This document shows, in pieces, positions 6,681 through 13,170 of a stretch of DNA of 14,264 nucleotides. Source of the DNA: an uncultured Blautia sp. (GTDB lineage Bacteria; Bacillota; Clostridia; Lachnospirales; Lachnospiraceae); the NCBI RefSeq assembly GCF_934372025.1, contig NZ_CAKROJ010000055.1, forward strand, positions 1 to 14,264, in the 5' to 3' direction. Positions within the stretch are counted from its first letter, which is position 1. Each line of letters opens with the position of its first letter. Both the position numbers and the translations under genes were made by a program. The notes beneath the pieces were generated by a model, which saw nothing but the letters and a program-made list of their open reading frames with translations, had not been told where the DNA came from and ran no database searches.

Positions 6681-7736
6681 TCAGAAAGAAGGATAATCTT
6701 TTACATTGTCCTTATTAACGATCTCACAAGCAATCACGTGATCCTGCTCTACATCGTTTCCATCCAGATAATCAACCATATCCTGGATTGCTGTCTGGAT
6801 CATTGCCGGGCTGTAAGTTACAGATACAATACCGCCAAACTTATCTGCGATATCTGTGAAGGATTCACCACGAAGTACTGCATAAAGTTCATCCAGTCCG
6901 CCGCAGCCTGTCAGATATGGTGTATTTCCGAGGAATTTTTCTTTTGTTGCATCGTCAATTCCGCCACCCTGAAGAGCTTCAAGGATACCCATTGCAAGTT
7001 CATCATCTTCTGCGTAAAACCATTTGATGTCTGCATTTGATGCATCACCGAGCAGAGATTCGAAAGATGTTTTTGTATCAGAACGGCTCCAGTTCATAGC
7101 ACCTGAATATGTAATGGATTTCAGATCATCTTCTGACCATTTTGCATCGTCTGCGATTGTTTTTCCATCATATTCCAGTTCTCCTGTAAGGTATTTTGTA
7201 AATCCACCGTCACGGAGAGTTGTTACAGAAGAAGTATCTCCTTCGTATACATAAACTGCATCACCAGGTTTCAGTCCCTGCTCTGTATAATAAGCTGCAC
7301 ATGCTGCACCGATACCTTCGTTGTCACCTTTTACATTGGATACTGCACTGTCAGCTACACCTTCAATGATTCGGTCAAATGCTACGTATGGAATCTCAGC
7401 ATCAACCAGCTGCTGGATTGCAGATTGAACAGTGTCATCGATCGGCTGAATAACAACTGCGATATTGTCTTCGCCTGCTGCAATAATATCTTCGATGTTA
7501 ACGATCTGTTCTGCTGCATCTGCAGATGTGATCAGTTCTGCGCTGTAAGTTCCGGCACCATTTACTTCTTCAATCTTTTCTTTTGCAAATGTTGCTACAG
7601 AACCTGTCCAGCCATGATCTTCCGGTGCTGTCAGTACATAAATATGTGTAGCATCTCCTCCGTCTGCAAATACAGGAGTTACCATACTTCCCATTGTCAT
7701 AGCTGCGATCAGCATGCAAACTACTGTTTTCTTCAT
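6681..7736 (-). CDS. Sugar-binding protein of the ABC transporter, non-lipidated signal peptide
   Basis: A 351-residue secreted substrate-binding protein of the Peripla_BP_4 (ribose/galactose-binding) type. Residues 1-24 form a signal peptide ending PVFA|DGG, a signal peptidase I site. No lipobox Cys is present near the cleavage point; the only early Cys, at position 7, is too close to the N-terminus. Two-lobe features include THIYVLTAPEDHGWTG at the start, NIAVVIQPIDDTVQSAIQQL, IPYVAFDRII in the first lobe and WFYAEDDELAMGILEAL in the second. The ATG is set by AGGAGG 9 nt upstream. The gene is between the isomerase and the ATPase, with stable hairpins on both sides, consistent with higher expression. 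It captures the substrate for the permease; its sugar is unknown. Confidence 0.93.
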   Translation of the reverse strand: MKKTVVCMLIAAMTMGSMVTPVFADGGDATHIYVLTAPEDHGWTGSVATFAKEKIEEVNGAGTYSAELITSADAAEQIVNIEDIIAAGEDNIAVVIQPIDDTVQSAIQQLVDAEIPYVAFDRIIEGVADSAVSNVKGDNEGIGAACAAYYTEQGLKPGDAVYVYEGDTSSVTTLRDGGFTKYLTGELEYDGKTIADDAKWSEDDLKSITYSGAMNWSRSDTKTSFESLLGDASNADIKWFYAEDDELAMGILEALQGGGIDDATKEKFLGNTPYLTGCGGLDELYAVLRGESFTDIADKFGGIVSVTYSPAMIQTAIQDMVDYLDGNDVEQDHVIACEIVNKDNVKDYPSF

Positions 7737-7769
7737 AATTCATTTCCTCCTTTTTTGAATTTAAGTTTT

Positions 7770-7796
7770 AATAAGCGGTCTCTCTGCCGCGTTATT
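7770..7796 (-). promoter_or_regulatory. Intercistronic hairpin between isomerase and binding-protein genes
   Basis: AATAAGCGG (7770-7778) pairs with CCGC-TTATT (7787-7796, one bulged G) around an 8-nt loop. It lies in the 85-nt gap before the binding-protein gene. It may block 5' decay or be an RNA processing point; it has no U-run typical of a terminator. Confidence 0.45.
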
Positions 7797-7821
7797 TCTT
7801 TCTCTGATATTTTCTGTTTTC

Positions 7822-8736
7822 TCAGATTACAAACTGTCTCATGTATCTGAGAGAAAGTCTTAAGCTGTCCAGAATTCTCTCTTCTGAATCCTCGAATGCT
7901 TTATCTTCTACTTCGATACAGGTATATCCTTTGTAACCGATATCGGTCAATGCAGATACATATTTCCCCCAGTCTACATCTCCGAGTCCCGGAAGTTTTG
8001 GCATCATATACTGAAGCGGATATGCCATCGTACCGCATTCTTTCAGTTTTTCTCTGAAAAGTTTGATATCTTTATAATGTACATGGAAAATCTTATCTTT
8101 AAACTCATAAAGCGGCTGGATGTAATCAATCATCTGCCATACAAAATGAGACGGATCATAATTGATTCCGATATAATCACTGTCAAGAATCTCAAATACT
8201 TTTCTCCAGATCACCGGTGTTGTCATCAGGTTCTGTCCGCCCGGCCACTGATCTCCGTCAAAAAGCATCGGACAGTTTTCAATCGCAATGCGTACTTTCT
8301 TTTCTTCTGCATAACGTACAATTGGAATCCAGATCTCTTTTAGCAGTTCCAGATTTTCTTCTACGGTCTTTGTCTGGTCACGACCGATAAATGTTGTTAC
8401 CAGATTAATTCCGAGTTTCTGACTTGCATTGATCACTTTGTACAGATGTTCTATGTTCGCAGCTCTTTTTTCCAGATTTCCATCCATGGTGTTCGGATAA
8501 AATGCAAGAGAAGAAATCTCAACGTTTTTGCTCTTGCAATAGGAAAGAATCTCGGTTGCTTTCGCATCATCCAGTGTAGATACATCAATGTGACTGACTC
8601 CCGCATATCTGCGCTCCGCTTTGGCTTTTGGCCAGCAGGCAACTTCTACACATTCATAGCCGATCTCTGAAACCGTATCGATCATCTTTTTGAAATCATA
8701 ATTTTCCAGTATTGCACTGACTAACCCTATCTTCAC
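7822..8736 (-). CDS. Sugar phosphate isomerase/epimerase-like TIM-barrel protein (AP endonuclease family 2)
   Basis: This 304-residue protein has the xylose-isomerase-like TIM-barrel fold used by IolE/IolI, D-psicose epimerase and related enzymes. Likely divalent-metal ligands appear in the expected order: Glu153 in IAIENCP, Asp194 and His197 in NYDPSHF, His218/His220 in HVHYKD and Glu275 in CIEVED. The chosen start is the GTG at 8736. It overlaps the TGA stop of the dehydrogenase as GTGA and has GAGGAGG upstream, which implies translational coupling. Paired with a Gfo/Idh/MocA dehydrogenase and a sugar importer, it probably isomerises, epimerises or eliminates a sugar, inositol or keto-glycoside intermediate. 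The related barrel of C-glycoside-cleaving enzymes in gut bacteria is an alternative. Exact reaction unknown. Confidence 0.88.
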   Translation of the reverse strand: MKIGLVSAILENYDFKKMIDTVSEIGYECVEVACWPKAKAERRYAGVSHIDVSTLDDAKATEILSYCKSKNVEISSLAFYPNTMDGNLEKRAANIEHLYKVINASQKLGINLVTTFIGRDQTKTVEENLELLKEIWIPIVRYAEEKKVRIAIENCPMLFDGDQWPGGQNLMTTPVIWRKVFEILDSDYIGINYDPSHFVWQMIDYIQPLYEFKDKIFHVHYKDIKLFREKLKECGTMAYPLQYMMPKLPGLGDVDWGKYVSALTDIGYKGYTCIEVEDKAFEDSEERILDSLRLSLRYMRQFVI

Positions 8737-9782
8737 TCTAATTCCTCCTCATCCACACGAACAGTTCTTCCAAGTTCGCTTGATTTCAGGCTTCCGAAAA
8801 TTGCCTTCATGGCGCTGAGTACACTTTTTCCCGGAACAGCAGGTTCTGTGTCATTTTCTACAGATTCTACAAATGCATCAATGATTCCAGACTTTGTCTG
8901 ATTATCATTTGTCTGAATCTGGTCGATATCGTAGAACACTTTTCCACCGTCTTTGCGGATCAGTTCGATACAATATTTCGGATCATGATAGATCTTGAGC
9001 ATTCCTTCTGTTCCATAGATGATCGTGGAATTGTCTTCCTCTCCATAATAAGTCCAGCTGGCTGTCATCGTTCCAATGATTCCACTCTTCATTTTATAAA
9101 TGCAGATAGCGTTGTCATCTACACCGATCAGATTTCCGTTACTGTCTTTCTTATCCAGCGTCGTAACTTTTGCAGTTGTTTCCTCTACTGTATCATTAAG
9201 CAGGTATTGGATCAGGTCTGTCTTATGTACTCCAAGGTCTGCCATTGCTCCCATTGCAGCTCTCTTCTTATCAAAGAACCAGTTCTGCGGTCCGGCATCT
9301 ACACTCCAGGTTTCCGGACCACCATGTCCGAATGTTGTTTTGAAAGTAAGAACGCTTCCAATATCACCACGCTCAATGAGTTTTTTTGCTTCTGCATGAG
9401 CTTTGGCAAATCGCTGATTCTGACCAATCATAAGTTTTTTGCCCATCTGCTCTGCTGTATCCACCATCATCTGGCAGTCTTTTAATTTTGTTGCCATCGG
9501 TTTTTCACAAAGAACATGTTTTCCTGCTTTTAATGCTGCGGTTGTAATTTCAGCATGAACATGATTAGCTGCACATACGCTGACTGCATCAATTTCCGGA
9601 TCTGCCAGCATATCTTCAATGCTCTCATAAAACTTGCAGTCATATTTTTCAGCAAGATCTTTTGCCCGCTGCAGGTTCAGATCATAAAGGCCAGTCAGTT
9701 TTGCATTCGGATTATCCAGATATTCTGGAATATGACGAACCTGTGCAATCTTTCCACAGCCTATAATCCCGACTTTTACCAT
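8733..9782 (-). CDS. Gfo/Idh/MocA-family NAD(P)-dependent oxidoreductase
   Basis: A 349-residue cytoplasmic dehydrogenase. The N-terminal Rossmann fold has GIIGCGKIA at 5-13 and an acidic strand end (LYDLN, 32-36) that favours NAD over NADP. The family lysine is in CEKPMA (92-97), and the catalytic-type D-x3-H is D182-LGV-H186. The C-terminal alpha/beta domain includes the segment GTMTASWTYYG and the usual YGTEGML. It is the first gene of the leftward sugar operon, behind a near-consensus promoter, with a purine-rich GGGGG site before the ATG. It overlaps the isomerase gene by 4 nt. Family members oxidise sugars, inositols or glycoside hydroxyls, often at C3; its position with an importer argues for a catabolic role. 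Substrate is not predictable from sequence. Confidence 0.92.
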   Translation of the reverse strand: MVKVGIIGCGKIAQVRHIPEYLDNPNAKLTGLYDLNLQRAKDLAEKYDCKFYESIEDMLADPEIDAVSVCAANHVHAEITTAALKAGKHVLCEKPMATKLKDCQMMVDTAEQMGKKLMIGQNQRFAKAHAEAKKLIERGDIGSVLTFKTTFGHGGPETWSVDAGPQNWFFDKKRAAMGAMADLGVHKTDLIQYLLNDTVEETTAKVTTLDKKDSNGNLIGVDDNAICIYKMKSGIIGTMTASWTYYGEEDNSTIIYGTEGMLKIYHDPKYCIELIRKDGGKVFYDIDQIQTNDNQTKSGIIDAFVESVENDTEPAVPGKSVLSAMKAIFGSLKSSELGRTVRVDEEELE

Positions 9783-9841
9783 CTCATTACCCCCTTTATG
9801 ATTTCATTATTCTTTCAATTTTTGTTTCATTTTTCATTTAA

Positions 9842-9870
9842 AACATATCATCTTTCATAAATATGGTCAA
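9842..9870 (-). promoter_or_regulatory. Promoter of the sugar catabolic/transport operon
   Basis: Read leftward, TTGACC (9870-9865), a 17-bp spacer and TATGTT (9847-9842) make a good sigma-A promoter. Transcription would start near 9835, leaving a leader of about 50 nt before the dehydrogenase ATG at 9782. Confidence 0.65.
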
Positions 9871-9881
9871 TATTTTTGTGC

Positions 9882-9891
9882 TATACGTATA
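9882..9891. promoter_or_regulatory. Candidate LacI-family operator TATACGTATA
   Basis: A perfect 10-bp palindrome with the central CG step typical of LacI/GalR operators. It is centred about 50 bp upstream of the predicted start site, just outside the -35 box. Its position suits looping or an activator-like effect rather than a simple block. Assignment to the LacI protein of this operon is inference. Confidence 0.4.
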
Positions 9892-10060
9892 TTTTTTCTA
9901 TGTTTTGCATCTTTTTATTATGTATTTTTGACATTAATTACTATATTTCATTATTCATTTCTGAAAAGTTTTCATTTCTTTCATTTTCTCATCGGGTTGC
10001 AGACATATTCCATCTGCAGCTACTACATAATAACCTTTATTGTTACAGGCTTTTCTGAGC

Positions 10061-10089
10061 AAAAAAAAGAAGATCATTTCCGATCTTCT
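10061..10089 (-). terminator. Intrinsic terminator of the shell-protein operon
   Basis: AGAAGATC (10068-10075) and GATCTTCT (10082-10089) form a perfect 8-bp stem with a 6-nt loop. Read leftward, the stem is followed by an uninterrupted U-run (10067-10061). It lies 33-60 nt after the EutP-like stop codon. Confidence 0.88.
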
Positions 10090-10121
10090 CTTATAATTTC
10101 TTTATGTATTTGTAAGTATTC

Positions 10122-10652
10122 CTATCGGATGCTCTCCGGATACTCCACACCCTCCGGCAATGGCTGCCATTCATTCAGGCCAAGACTCTGTTTAAACTTC
10201 GCCTGCTCAAGAGTAAGCTTAGGGAGGTCTTCCTTAAGATATTCCATAAGTTCAGGAATACCTTCACGTGTAACATTGTTCACTTCAAAAATACGTTCGC
10301 ATCCCATATTCTGCATCCACTGACGAACCATTGGAAGATTTGCATACTGCGAATCTACCTTTGTAATGATTCCAATCAGCGGTCTTAAAAGGAAGCATCT
10401 GCTGCCGTCACTGAACAGATTAAACGGCTCATCTGCTGCCTGCACGATTGCGATCACATCTGCCTCAAAAGAGAAACAGGCAAGTCCAACACTGAAATGC
10501 TTGGACTCTGCATATTCACCCGGAGAATCAATTGTATCTTCATTTGAGTTTGTGTACTGAGTCTTGTGATAGTGCAGTTCCTCTCCCTTCAATGCCTGAG
10601 TAAGAGAAGTCTTGCCGGCCTCACTTCGCCCCATCAAAAAAACTTTTTTCAT
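10122..10652 (-). CDS. eutP: EutP/PduV-family small GTPase-like protein of microcompartment loci
   Basis: A 176-residue P-loop NTPase. The nucleotide-binding elements are G1 GRSEAGKT (8-15), a G3-like DSPGE (42-46) and a G4-like TKVD (97-100), with the EutP/PduV family layout. These proteins accompany ethanolamine and propanediol microcompartments. PduV has been linked to compartment positioning, and EutP has been reported to use ATP in acetate kinase-like assays; the true role here is unknown. Enteric relatives are about 150-160 residues, so the last 20-30 residues, Pro-rich with WQPLPEGVEYPES, look like a tail beyond the usual end. It is the third gene of a shell operon, 18 nt after the second EutS-like gene, with an AGGA site. 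A strong terminator follows. Family call is secure, mechanism is not. Confidence 0.9.
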   Translation of the reverse strand: MKKVFLMGRSEAGKTSLTQALKGEELHYHKTQYTNSNEDTIDSPGEYAESKHFSVGLACFSFEADVIAIVQAADEPFNLFSDGSRCFLLRPLIGIITKVDSQYANLPMVRQWMQNMGCERIFEVNNVTREGIPELMEYLKEDLPKLTLEQAKFKQSLGLNEWQPLPEGVEYPESIR

Positions 10653-10670
10653 TTTTTATCCTGCCCTGTA

Positions 10671-11102
10671 TCAGCTTTTGTGAATTTTACATACGTCAAA
10701 ATGTAACTCATCACGGAAATATTTCACAACTTCTTCTATTGCAGTCATTACCTGAGACAGACCTCCCAGGATGATCAGTGCACCACTGAAACGGTCCATA
10801 AAACCAACTTCAACATCCGCCGCCTTGACAGCTACATCTGTGGCAACAACAACAGCCTCCCATGGTGTCACACGGACGATGCCAATTGACTGGCCTGTGT
10901 GATCTTCCCCTTCATGAACCCCTATATTTAATGCAAGATTCTGATATACCACTGCATCAGAAGGACTTATCACATGTGCAAAGTCAATTGATTTTCCCGG
11001 AACCCGCACCCGCGTCAGACGAAGTTTCCTTCCTTTCAGATTCTCATAATCATCATGAAACAGTCTCTCGAGAAGTTCTTCTCTCGTTATACGTTCTTCC
11101 AT
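10671..11102 (-). CDS. EutS/PduU-family microcompartment shell protein with an N-terminal helical extension
   Basis: A 143-residue circularly permuted BMC-domain hexamer protein. The EutS/PduU core starts near residue 27 with the short strand region leading into VPGKSIDFAHV. It continues through GIVRVTPWEAVVVATDVAVK (about 74-93), the signature VGFMDRFSGALIILGG (about 99-114) and ends DVCKIHKS, which parallels the CDMTKS end of enteric EutS. Residues 1-24 (ITREELLERLF and following) are extra compared with the first copy and with EutS. They look like an amphipathic, charged helix. It begins 10 nt after the first EutS-like gene, so both are probably made together. EutS/PduU hexamers carry a small beta-barrel over the pore and are thought to be minor or specialised facets of the shell. 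Confidence 0.92.
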   Translation of the reverse strand: MEERITREELLERLFHDDYENLKGRKLRLTRVRVPGKSIDFAHVISPSDAVVYQNLALNIGVHEGEDHTGQSIGIVRVTPWEAVVVATDVAVKAADVEVGFMDRFSGALIILGGLSQVMTAIEEVVKYFRDELHFDVCKIHKS

Positions 11103-11112
11103 GTTTTACTTC

Positions 11113-11478
11113 CTATCTCTTGGTAATGTTGCAAACCACATATCCCAGTGTATCACGGAAATAATCCACAACCTCTGTCATTGCTGACATGACATCGGAG
11201 ATTTCTCCTGTGATGATCATGGTTCCTGTGAAACGATCTGCAAATCCAAGATAAACATTACCACTCTTTACTGCAATATCGGATGCGATAACCGCTGACT
11301 CTGATGGTGTCATATTCATAATTCCAATTGCAGATGAACGATAATCCACCTGAGGGTTTAATCCGAGTTTCTGATATATGATAGGAGCCGGACCGCCCAT
11401 TACATGCGCAAAAGTAATTTCCTTACCAGCTACTGTCTCCTGCACGATTCTGATCTGATCGTTATGTTCATTTGCCAT
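11113..11478 (-). CDS. eutS: EutS/PduU-family microcompartment shell protein
   Basis: A 121-residue BMC protein of the usual EutS/PduU length (E. coli EutS is about 111). The permuted beginning is IRIVQETVAGKEITFAHV (9-26). The core has GIMNMTPSESAVIASDIAVK (about 52-71) and the diagnostic GFADRFTGTMIITG (about 78-91), and it ends VVCNITKR. It is the first gene of the three-gene shell operon, with GAGGA 8 nt before the ATG and a strong promoter about 75 nt upstream. It differs clearly from the second copy in pore-side residues (EISDVMSAM against GLSQVMTAI), so the pair could form distinct or mixed hexamers. No enzyme core is encoded nearby; the substrate of the compartment is therefore open. 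Confidence 0.93.
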   Translation of the reverse strand: MANEHNDQIRIVQETVAGKEITFAHVMGGPAPIIYQKLGLNPQVDYRSSAIGIMNMTPSESAVIASDIAVKSGNVYLGFADRFTGTMIITGEISDVMSAMTEVVDYFRDTLGYVVCNITKR

Positions 11479-11550
11479 TAACAGTTCCTCACTTTCAATA
11501 TATAATGCACAAAAATATTTTCACGAAATATTCTATACCTAGTATTATTA

Positions 11551-11579
11551 ATTTTACTATCTAATCATCATAATGTCAA
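11551..11579 (-). promoter_or_regulatory. Promoter of the shell-protein operon
   Basis: Read leftward, a perfect TTGACA (11579-11574), a 17-bp spacer and TAAAAT (11556-11551) form one of the best promoters in the window. The start would be near 11544. The leader of about 66 nt contains a weak AT-rich hairpin (11514-11532, arms AATATTT/AAATATT) before the ribosome site. Confidence 0.8.
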
Positions 11580-11674
11580 GGTGATTTTCTTCAAACTCTA
11601 CAAAAAACAACTCGTTTCAAATCCAGAATCCACGTAAAACAACATTATTATTTCATATTTTTATTTAAAATCAA

Positions 11675-11713
11675 CAAAAAAGCAACTGTCTTGAATCACT
11701 CCAAAACAGTTGC
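11675..11713 (-). terminator. Intrinsic terminator of the urease operon
   Basis: GCAACTGT (11682-11689) pairs with ACAGTTGC (11706-11713), with a further TTG/CAA pairing inside. Read leftward the stem is followed by UUUUUU (from 11681 down). It starts 14 nt after the ureD stop codon and ends the urease transcript before the shell-operon promoter. Confidence 0.9.
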
Positions 11714-11726
11714 TCCTGATGTTTAT

Positions 11727-12518
11727 TTAATTCATTTCCTGTATCTTTTCTGATATTTTCAAAAGAGGTTCTGAACCCTTTCCCAAAATACGAACCGCCA
11801 CATCACCACTTGTAAGCCGGGTAACGCCGCCCTCTATATCTGGTGTTTCATCCATAAGTTCCCTGACTGCACTGATCCAGGATTCTGATTTTTCAATATT
11901 AAAAAAAAACAGATTAAGAAGATGCGTAAATCCCTCATACATTCCGATTCCACTCATCTCAAAGAATTCCGGATCATATCTGGTATTGTCCAGATAAATC
12001 AGATTTCCTTCTTCACGAACTGCAACATGATTATGATAAAAACGGTAAGCAAATGCTTCTCCGCAGGCTGCTCTTCCACAGGAAAGTATCTCCTGAAACA
12101 GGAGACAGGAAGTTTTTTCTTTTAATTCGATCTCCAGATGATTCTCAAAAGCAGAATCTTTGAACGGAATGGTCGGCAGCGGTGCATATTTCAAAAATGC
12201 ATCCGGCTCTACAACGATCTTTGTCTCTCGCCTTGCCATTCCCTCTTTCATTTTGTGGATTTTTTCATATGCCTGTGACAGATATTCCATACTGGTACCT
12301 GAATTTACGTGGATGTCAAACTTCTGCACATCCCCTTCCATGATTCCGGCCGATGCCGAAAGCACCATCACCTGCATATAATCTTCTCGAAGATAAAACG
12401 GAAGCATCACCTTAAAAGGCGCTGTAAAAAACACATCACTCAATACGACTTTTCCGTCTCGCAGTTCTGTTTCCAGTCTTACCTCCGATGTCTTTCCAAA
12501 TTTATTTTCTGTCGTCAC
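11727..12518 (-). CDS. ureD: Urease accessory protein UreD (UreH)
   Basis: UreD is the scaffold that binds apo-urease and, with UreF and UreG, forms the complex through which nickel is delivered to the active site. This 263-residue protein has the expected length and blocks: SASAGIMEGD (about 54-63), the PLPTIPFKDS region (about 113-122) and EILSCGRAACGEAF, the variant here of the EIxxxGRxxxGE motif. The start is a GTG at 12518, three bases after the ureG stop, with an AAGGA site inside the end of ureG. It is the last gene of the operon and is followed by a clear terminator; no nickel transporter gene lies downstream, unlike in some Firmicute clusters. Confidence 0.92.
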   Translation of the reverse strand: MTTENKFGKTSEVRLETELRDGKVVLSDVFFTAPFKVMLPFYLREDYMQVMVLSASAGIMEGDVQKFDIHVNSGTSMEYLSQAYEKIHKMKEGMARRETKIVVEPDAFLKYAPLPTIPFKDSAFENHLEIELKEKTSCLLFQEILSCGRAACGEAFAYRFYHNHVAVREEGNLIYLDNTRYDPEFFEMSGIGMYEGFTHLLNLFFFNIEKSESWISAVRELMDETPDIEGGVTRLTSGDVAVRILGKGSEPLLKISEKIQEMN

Positions 12519-12521
12519 TCT

Positions 12522-13130
12522 TTAACATCCTTCCAGGAGTACATTTTTTTTGATCCATTCAATTACAGCATCCGTACCATCCAGTCCGCGGATATTTGTA
12601 AAAAGGAATGGTCTGTCGCCGCGCATCTTTCTGGAATCTCTGTCCATAACGGAGAGATCCGCTCCAACATACGGTGCAAGGTCAATTTTGTTGATGACAA
12701 GAAGATCAGATTTTGTGATTCCAGGACCACCTTTACGCGGAATCTTGTCACCTTCAGCAACGTCAATAACAAAGATCGTCGCATCTACCAGCTCCGGACT
12801 GAAGGTTGCAGAAAGATTATCACCGCCGCTTTCAATGAACAGAATCTGAATATCCGGGAATTTTTCCATCATTTCTTCGACTGCTTCCAGATTCATGGAT
12901 GCATCTTCACGAATAGCGGTATGAGGACAGCCACCCGTCTCCACACCGGTGATTCTTTCTCGTGGAAGAACGGAGTTTTTACTTAAGAATTCCGCATCTT
13001 CCTTTGTATAGATATCATTGGTAATGACACCAATGCTGTATTCAGAAGCCATCTGTCTTGTAAGACATTCGATCAGGGCAGTTTTTCCGGAACCAACCGG
13101 TCCTGCCACACCAATTTTTACATATGACAT
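12522..13130 (-). CDS. ureG: Urease accessory GTPase UreG
   Basis: UreG is the SIMIBI-class GTPase that carries nickel and drives its insertion into urease. This 202-residue protein has every hallmark: P-loop GPVGSGKT (10-17), the nickel-binding Cys-Pro-His at 68-70 within TGGCPHTAIREDAS, ESGGDN (100-105) and the guanine-recognition NKID (147-150). It lacks the long His-rich N-terminus found in some species. The ATG follows GAGGAAAA, 40 nt after ureF, and the gene ends 3 nt before ureD. Sequence conservation makes this the most certain urease assignment in the window. Confidence 0.97.
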   Translation of the reverse strand: MSYVKIGVAGPVGSGKTALIECLTRQMASEYSIGVITNDIYTKEDAEFLSKNSVLPRERITGVETGGCPHTAIREDASMNLEAVEEMMEKFPDIQILFIESGGDNLSATFSPELVDATIFVIDVAEGDKIPRKGGPGITKSDLLVINKIDLAPYVGADLSVMDRDSRKMRGDRPFLFTNIRGLDGTDAVIEWIKKNVLLEGC

Positions 13131-13170
13131 TTTTCCTCATCCTCTCATTTTTGAAGTTTTATCCCTGGTA

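Larger units (their letters stand above)
9783..10121. other. AT-rich intergenic region between the sugar and shell operons
   Basis: No gene is supported in this 339-bp stretch. From right to left it holds the terminator of the shell operon (10061-10089), about 170 bp of very AT-rich DNA with no recognised element, then a palindrome and the sugar-operon promoter. Short open frames here are rich in Phe, Tyr, Ile and Leu, lack ribosome sites and look like compositional noise. Confidence 0.7.

Noticed and set aside
7425..7850. 141-codon Cys-rich frame opposite the binding-protein gene
   Set aside because: Antisense to a clear signal peptide and binding-protein domain, no supporting signals; the Cys content comes from reverse-complemented GCA/ACA codons.
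9876..10058. Possible 60-residue hydrophobic peptide in the AT-rich intergenic region
   Set aside because: No ribosome site; composition (Phe, Ile, Leu, Tyr) is what AT-rich non-coding DNA produces by chance, and it would overlap the candidate operator.
10671..11478. The two EutS-like genes as halves of one frameshifted tandem-BMC gene
   Set aside because: Each encodes a complete permuted BMC domain with its own start and stop, separated by 10 nt.
10653..11730. Shell genes as part of the urease operon
   Set aside because: A strong terminator (11675-11713) and a separate TTGACA-N17-TAAAAT promoter lie between ureD and the first eutS.
12309..12986. 225-codon open frame on the forward strand across ureD and ureG
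   Set aside because: It runs opposite two conserved urease genes, has no start context and reads as low-complexity His/Phe/Arg-rich sequence.
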